Shown here one piece after another: positions 59,200 through 64,000 of a DNA stretch of 64,000 nucleotides. The stretch comes from JAOZPE01 sp964601275 (GTDB lineage: Bacteria; Krumholzibacteriota; Krumholzibacteriia; JAJRXK01), in the NCBI GenBank assembly GCA_964601275.1, contig CAZRMV010000006.1:62001-126000 (forward strand). Direction: 5' to 3'. Within the stretch, counting starts at the first letter, position 1, and every line of letters begins with the position of its first letter. A program made the position numbers and the translations under genes. The notes beneath the pieces are model-generated. The model worked only from the letters and a program-made list of their open reading frames with translations, did no database searches and was not told where the DNA came from.

Positions 59200-60630
59200 T
59201 CAGACCTCCATCGCCTCTTCTTCCGCCTCCTCCACGGCCGTCTCGTCCCCCGGCACCGAGTGCGGAGGCACCAAGCCGTAGGTCTTGATCTTCCGGTACA
59301 GTGTGGAGGGATTGATCCCGAGGATCTCGGCGGCACGCTTCTTGTGCCACCCGGTCTCCGCGAGAACCTTGATCATGTACTTCTTCTCCAACTCCTCCAG
59401 GGTGATCCCCGTTTCCCGGATCGGTGAAGCGGTTCCCGCCACTTCATCCCTGCGCAGTTTCTCGGGGAGGTCATCCCGCGTGATGATCTCCTCGTTCTCC
59501 TGCAGAATGACCGCTCGTTCGATCACGTTCTCGAGTTCGCGAACATTGCCCGGCCAGGAATAGTTCTGCAGGGTATCCAGGGCCTCCGGGCTCATGACAC
59601 TCTTGATCATCCCCTCGTACCCGGGTTTGTATCGCTTGAGGAAGTAATCGATGAGGAGCGGGATATCGTCGGGACGATCGCGCAGAGGAGGCAAGGTCAC
59701 CTGGATGACATTCAGGCGATAGTACAGATCCGCCCGGAAGTTTCCCAGGTTCACTTCCTTCTCCAGGTCTCGGTTGGTGGCGGCGATGATCCGGGTGTCC
59801 ACCTTGATCGGCTTCGTGCCGCCGACGGGGATGATCTCCCGTTCCTGGATCGCCCGCAGCAGTTTCACCTGGATGGCGGGACTGGTTTCCCCGATCTCAT
59901 CCAGGAAGAAGGTTCCACCACAGGCCACCTTGAACAGGCCCTCCTTGTCACGGATGGCGTTCGTGAACGAGCCCTTGACGTGTCCGAAGAGTTCACTCTC
60001 CAGCAGACTCTCCGGGAGCGCGCCGCAATTGATGGTGACGAACGGACCGTTCGCGCGGTGACTCTGGTCATGCACCGATCGGGCGATGAGTTCCTTGCCG
60101 GTCCCGCTTTCCCCGTAGATCAACACATTGCTCTCGGCGACCGCGATCTTCTCCACCAGGCGCAGGACCTTCCGGATCTCCTCGCTCTTGCCCACGAGAC
60201 GAGGCGCCTTCCGGCTGTTGGTCGACAGGGCGTGCCTCAACTGCACGTTCTCCGTCTTCACCTGCCGCACTTCGACCGCATTGCGCACCACCATCTTGAT
60301 CTCGTCGTTCTTGGCGTGCTTGTTCAGGTAGTGGAATGCGCCCTTGTTCACCGCCTCGATGGCGGTTTTCTGGCTGGAGTACGCAGTCATGATGATGACC
60401 GGAACCGAGGGATCGATGGCCTTCACCCCGCTGAGAACCTGGATACCATCCATCTTCGGCATCTGGATGTCGGTCATGACCACATCGAAGCCCCCCTTCT
60501 TCATCTCCCTCAGGGCCTCGACGCCACTTCCGACCGTGGTGACCTCGAAACCTTCCTTGCGCAACATGATGTCGAGGAACTGACACATGCTCTTCTCGTC
60601 GTCCACGATCAGGATCTTTCCTTGACTCAT
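59200..60630 (-). CDS. pilR: PilR, NtrC-family sigma-54 response regulator
   Basis: 476 aa. Receiver domain with phospho-Asp54 (VVMTDIQMPKMDG), AAA+ domain with Walker A GESGTGKE at 173-180, and a Fis-type HTH (KKRAAEILGINPSTLYRKI) at about 430-450. The sigma-54-contact loop at 220-225 is GSFTNA rather than GAFTGA. In the receiver, Lys104 is followed by His instead of the usual Pro. ATG 60630 with AAAGGAA upstream. Predicted to activate the three sigma-54-type promoters in the locus. Confidence 0.93.
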   Translation of the reverse strand: MSQGKILIVDDEKSMCQFLDIMLRKEGFEVTTVGSGVEALREMKKGGFDVVMTDIQMPKMDGIQVLSGVKAIDPSVPVIIMTAYSSQKTAIEAVNKGAFHYLNKHAKNDEIKMVVRNAVEVRQVKTENVQLRHALSTNSRKAPRLVGKSEEIRKVLRLVEKIAVAESNVLIYGESGTGKELIARSVHDQSHRANGPFVTINCGALPESLLESELFGHVKGSFTNAIRDKEGLFKVACGGTFFLDEIGETSPAIQVKLLRAIQEREIIPVGGTKPIKVDTRIIAATNRDLEKEVNLGNFRADLYYRLNVIQVTLPPLRDRPDDIPLLIDYFLKRYKPGYEGMIKSVMSPEALDTLQNYSWPGNVRELENVIERAVILQENEEIITRDDLPEKLRRDEVAGTASPIRETGITLEELEKKYMIKVLAETGWHKKRAAEILGINPSTLYRKIKTYGLVPPHSVPGDETAVEEAEEEAMEV

Positions 60631-60703
60631 CGTTGTTCCTTTCCGATCGGCGTCACGCCACGCTCCAAGTTGATTCGGACCGTCGGCCGCAAGATGCGGC
60701 ACC

Positions 60704-62425
60704 TCATGTCTCCAGCGAGGTCATCCCGCGTTCGATCCATTCCGCCGCCTCTTCTCCTTCAAGCAGCCGCCCATCCACCCAGACTCCGGCCAGGGGAAGA
60801 CACACGGAGAACTCCGCGCCACCCTCGACCCGGTTACGAGCCTCGATACGTCCCTCATGGTTGTGTACGATACTGTTGGCCATGGAAAGACCCAGTCCCG
60901 TCCCGTCGATCTTGGTGGTGAAGAAGGGGTCGAACAGGTGCTCAAAGCAATCGTCCTCGATTCCCGGACCCTCATCGGTGAACCGCACCACGGCCTCCCA
61001 GCGGCTTTCATTCAATTCAGCTCGGCAAGAGATGGTCAGCGTCCCCTCTCCCTCCATGGCCTGGATCGCGTTGAGGGACAGATTGAGGAAGACCTGGGTC
61101 ATCTGCTCGTCGTCGATCTCCACCACGAGATCGAGCTCGGCGGGTACCAGCTCGATACGTGTCGTCGCATCGAGATCATCCCGCCGGCGCAACATGGTGC
61201 AGATCTCCTCCAGGATCCGGTTGAGGTGGTTCCGGCGCAGCGATTGGGGCCTCAGCCGGGCATACTCGAGGAAATCCTCGATGATGCGATTGAGGCGCTC
61301 GCTTTCCTTCTGGATCAGGTCCATCAGGTGGCGATTCTCGCCTTCCACCTCGAGTTCGCTGGCAAGCATCTCGACCGATCCCCGGATGCTCGCGAGAGGG
61401 TTGCGGATTTCGTGGGCGATGCCGGCGGAGAGTTCGCCGACAGCGGCCAGACGATCATTGGCTCTCATCCGTTCGCGCATCCTCAAGACTTCAGTCAGGT
61501 CCTGGAACACCGCGATGATTCCGCGTCGCTGCTTGCTTTCATCGCACTGCTGGCTGATACTGACTCCGATGGGCACGACGGTGGTGTCCTGTCGCAGGAT
61601 GTTCAACTCGACCCTCTGCACCGCATTGCCGCGTTTCAAAGCTTCCCGCAGGTAGGAAACGAAGGACGGCATGATCGGCCCGAGGGTATCCTCCACGTGA
61701 CGCCCCTGGATGCGATCGACGTCGACGCCGAGGATCTTTCCTGCGGCCGGATTCATCCTCAAGACCTTTCCCTCGGCGTCCAGGGTCAGGACTCCGCTAC
61801 TCATGTTGTCGAGGATTCCCTGGACCTCGAGGCGATGCCGCGCCAACTCCTCCCGCTTGTCCGCCAACAGCTTCGCCTGGCGGTCCACGCGCAGAGCCAG
61901 CTCGCCGGCGAGGTATCCGATGATCAGGAAAAGGCCGACGGCGAACTGGACCTGGAGCAGCTCTGGACTGTGCCCGGGAGTTCCATGGAATCGGATCTCC
62001 ACCGGCTCGATCACTCCCGAGCTCACCAGGATCTCGTAGCCCAGCAAAGCCGCTGAACTGACGATTGCGGTTCCGATGGCACCACGGTGGCGGCTGCTGG
62101 TAGAAGCAAGCAGGATGGGAAAGAAATAGAGCAGGGTGAAGGCGCTGCCCACTCCCCCGGTGAGATGGACGCAGACGGTGATCAACAAGACGTCGAGGAG
62201 GATCTCCGCCGTCTGGACCCTTACCCTGGGAACTTTGAATCGGAGCGCCAGGTAGCCCCCCGCAAGTCCAAGGTACTGGACGGCGAGAACCACGAAGAGT
62301 GCGAGACGGGGCACGTTGTCAGCGGTCAGCGACAGCAGGATCACGCCGGCGGACACCACCAGCGTCGCCACCGTCAGGCGCAGGAAGAACCACTGTTGTA
62401 GGGCTGAATCCCTCGTTTCCGTCAC
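60704..62425 (-). CDS. pilS: PilS, membrane sensor histidine kinase
   Basis: 573 aa. Six or so membrane helices in the first 185 residues, a PAS domain (about 205-310) and a kinase core with phospho-His338 in AGIAHEIRNPL, N box NLSLNAIQAM and G boxes DEGPGIE and GTGLGLSM. GTG start at 62425 with GGGAG upstream. In other species PilS senses PilA levels in the membrane. Pairs with pilR directly downstream. Confidence 0.93.
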   Translation of the reverse strand: MTETRDSALQQWFFLRLTVATLVVSAGVILLSLTADNVPRLALFVVLAVQYLGLAGGYLALRFKVPRVRVQTAEILLDVLLITVCVHLTGGVGSAFTLLYFFPILLASTSSRHRGAIGTAIVSSAALLGYEILVSSGVIEPVEIRFHGTPGHSPELLQVQFAVGLFLIIGYLAGELALRVDRQAKLLADKREELARHRLEVQGILDNMSSGVLTLDAEGKVLRMNPAAGKILGVDVDRIQGRHVEDTLGPIMPSFVSYLREALKRGNAVQRVELNILRQDTTVVPIGVSISQQCDESKQRRGIIAVFQDLTEVLRMRERMRANDRLAAVGELSAGIAHEIRNPLASIRGSVEMLASELEVEGENRHLMDLIQKESERLNRIIEDFLEYARLRPQSLRRNHLNRILEEICTMLRRRDDLDATTRIELVPAELDLVVEIDDEQMTQVFLNLSLNAIQAMEGEGTLTISCRAELNESRWEAVVRFTDEGPGIEDDCFEHLFDPFFTTKIDGTGLGLSMANSIVHNHEGRIEARNRVEGGAEFSVCLPLAGVWVDGRLLEGEEAAEWIERGMTSLET

Positions 62426-62478
62426 GACCGGTCTCCCCCCAGAATAGTGGTCGTCCAGTGGCGAAATGACCGCGGAGC

Positions 62479-63690
62479 CTAACCGCTGATCACGCTCGCC
62501 ATCTTGAACATCGGTAGATACATCGCCACCAGCATCCCACCCACCAGTGCCCCCATGACCACAATCATGATGGGCTCGATCGCCGCGGTGAGCTGTTCAA
62601 CCGCGGTGTCGACTTCATCGTCGTAGAAGTCGGCAATCTTGCTCAGCATCTCATCGAGCGCCCCGGTCTGCTCGCCGACCGCGATCATCTGGACCACCAT
62701 CGGCGGGAAGACATCGCACCTCTTCAGAGGCTCGGAAATCGTGTCACCCTGGCTGATGCTCTCCCGTGTACTCTGGATCGCTTCGGTGATGATGAGGTTG
62801 CCGGCGGTACGGGCGGTGATCTCCAGACCCTGCAGGATCGGAACCCCGGAACTCACCAGCGTTCCGAGCGTACGGGTGAACCGAGCCACCGCACCCTTGC
62901 GCAGGACGTTTCCCACGATGGGGATCTTCAACATGAAGGCGTCGATGGCCCGGGACGCCCGGTAGTTCTTGCGGGCCATCTTGTACGCCACGACGGCACC
63001 CGCTCCCATGGCCGCCATGAGCCACCACCACGCCCGGAGGAAGCCCGACAGGCCCATCACGATCCGCGTCGGGGCGGGCAATTCGCCCCCGAAATCGGAG
63101 AACATCTTGGCGAACACCGGGATCACGAACATCAACATGAAGATCGTGGCGCCGCCGGCCACCACCATGACGATGGTCGGATAGGTCATCGCGCTCTTGA
63201 CCTTCCGCTGCAGCGCGTCGGCCTTTTCCAGATAGACCGCCAACCGGGACAGGATGACGTCCAGGATACCGCCCTGTTCGCCGGCATCGACCATGTTGCA
63301 GTACAGGTCGCTCCAGATGGCCTTGTGTTTGCCAAGGCCCCCGGCCAGGGTTGTTCCACCCTCGACATCGCTCATCACGTCCAAGATCGCCTTCTTGAAG
63401 ACCGGGTGCTGCGTCTGCTTTCCCAGGATGTCCAGGCACTGCACCAGAGGAAGGCCGGCGTTGACCATGGTGGAGAACTGTCGGGTGAAGATGGAGAGAT
63501 CCTTCACCTTCACACCCTTCTTGAACATGGGCAGGTTGATTTCCTTGCTCTTCCCACGGATCGACTGGATCACGATATGTCGCTTGCGGAGATCGGCGAT
63601 CGCCGCCTGCTTGCTCGCAGCTTCCAACTCGCCGCTGACCGTTTCGCCCTTCGTCGTCCGGCCCTTCCAGACAAAAGTCGTCGTTGCCAC
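62479..63690 (-). CDS. pilC: PilC inner-membrane platform protein
   Basis: 403-aa GspF-family protein with two cytoplasmic domains and three membrane helices (about 175-200, 225-245, 375-400). FVWKGRTTKGETVSGELEA at the start, FTRQFSTMVNAGLPLVQCLD and FTRTLGTLVSSGVPILQGLE repeats. GTG start with AGGAGG upstream. It anchors the motors. Confidence 0.95.
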   Translation of the reverse strand: MATTTFVWKGRTTKGETVSGELEAASKQAAIADLRKRHIVIQSIRGKSKEINLPMFKKGVKVKDLSIFTRQFSTMVNAGLPLVQCLDILGKQTQHPVFKKAILDVMSDVEGGTTLAGGLGKHKAIWSDLYCNMVDAGEQGGILDVILSRLAVYLEKADALQRKVKSAMTYPTIVMVVAGGATIFMLMFVIPVFAKMFSDFGGELPAPTRIVMGLSGFLRAWWWLMAAMGAGAVVAYKMARKNYRASRAIDAFMLKIPIVGNVLRKGAVARFTRTLGTLVSSGVPILQGLEITARTAGNLIITEAIQSTRESISQGDTISEPLKRCDVFPPMVVQMIAVGEQTGALDEMLSKIADFYDDEVDTAVEQLTAAIEPIMIVVMGALVGGMLVAMYLPMFKMASVISG

Positions 63691-63712
63691 CGTCTTATCC
63701 TCCTGGTTAGGC

Positions 63713-64000
63713 TCAGACCTCGACCGTCTCGCCGATCATGCGGAGCAGCTCATCCTGGTCCGTCGAGCGGTTGATCGCTTCCTCGTAACTGATGTGACGG
63801 TTCATGTAGGCCTCATACAGGGACTGGTTCATGGTCTGCATCCCGAACTTCTGACCGGCCTGCATGATTCCGTAGATCTGGTGGATCTTCGAGTCGCGGA
63901 TCAGCGCTCTGATAGCGGGTGTGCACACCATGACCTCCGCGGCCAGAACCCGCCCTTTCGAGCGGTGCTTCGGAATCAACTGCTGGGTGATGACTCCTTC
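63713..64000 (-). CDS. pilT: PilT retraction ATPase, C-terminal part (truncated by window edge)
   Basis: Last 95 residues only. EGVITQQLIPKHRSKGRVLA, PAIRALIRDSKIHQIYGIMQ (the AIRNLIRE-type PilT motif) and GMQTMNQSLYEAYMNRHIS identify PilT. It lies 23 bp upstream of pilC, as in Myxococcus and Geobacter. The catalytic part lies outside the window. Confidence 0.93.
   Translation of the reverse strand, partial: EGVITQQLIPKHRSKGRVLAAEVMVCTPAIRALIRDSKIHQIYGIMQAGQKFGMQTMNQSLYEAYMNRHISYEEAINRSTDQDELLRMIGETVEV

Noticed and set aside
60631..60703. TGGCGTGACGCCGATC before pilR as a sigma-54 promoter
   Set aside because: The invariant GC at -12 is missing, so it does not meet the -24/-12 rule.
1..64000. 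CRISPR arrays, tRNA or rRNA genes, insertion sequences, phage genes
   Set aside because: No regularly spaced repeats, cloverleaf genes, transposase or integrase motifs were found on either strand.

Overview
The window is a GC-rich, gene-dense bacterial chromosome segment. Almost every gene (about 64) lies on the minus strand, usually with start and stop codons overlapping by 1-8 bases, so most of it reads as a few long co-oriented transcription units. Only one convincing gene, a small DUF3467 protein, is on the plus strand. I see no rRNA, tRNA, CRISPR array, insertion sequence or prophage, so this looks like a core housekeeping region. Lipid A acylation (LpxL), ADP-heptose synthesis (RfaE1/RfaE2), Lol-type lipoprotein export and a PilQ secretin indicate a two-membrane, Gram-negative-type cell. 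An McsA-McsB-ClpC arginine-phosphorylation module, DUF4837 and DUF3467 proteins, and a pil cluster ordered as in Myxococcus suggest a lineage near the FCB group (for example Eisenbacteria, Krumholzibacteriota or Latescibacterota). That placement is inference.

Layout, low to high coordinate (transcription runs high to low). 1-4656: clpC (cut by the window edge), mcsB, mcsA, then lolD and a LolC/E permease. 4691-15143: lysS, prfB with its programmed frameshift, coaE, polA, nadD, two TPR lipoproteins, an unrecognised exported protein and rimO. 15140-25918: ftsK, thiE, accC, a second pilT-like ATPase, accB, efp, aroQ, a TPR protein, aroB and a DUF4837 lipoprotein. 25989-31045: anti-sigma/ECF sigma pair, LolB/DUF4292-like lipoprotein, 607-aa TPR protein, MoaB/MogA protein and a cysteine-rich unknown. 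31063-37230: rnc, fabF, acpP, fabG, fabD, plsX, rpmF and DUF177, the classic fatty acid/phospholipid cluster. 37302-41477: ndk, sucD, sucC, rfaE2, rfaE1. 41678-42004: DUF3467 on the plus strand, divergent from rfaE1. 42034-49262: lpxL, dprA, obg, an aminotransferase, coaD, rsmD, aroK and aroC.

49442-64000 is a type IV pilus locus: pilT (partial), pilC, pilS, pilR, two tandem pilins, an ABC ATPase and permease, a membrane-anchored TPR-like protein, pilD, pilM, pilN, pilO, pilP and pilQ. The order matches the Myxococcus xanthus pil cluster, including its pilG/H/I ABC module. Three sequences resembling sigma-54 (-24/-12) promoters lie in front of the pilin, ABC and pilM units, and PilS/PilR (an NtrC-type sigma-54 activator) is encoded in the same locus. 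This suggests a self-contained two-component sigma-54 circuit controlling pilus assembly. PilR carries an unusual GSFTNA in place of GAFTGA. A second retraction-type ATPase lies away from the cluster, between accB and accC.
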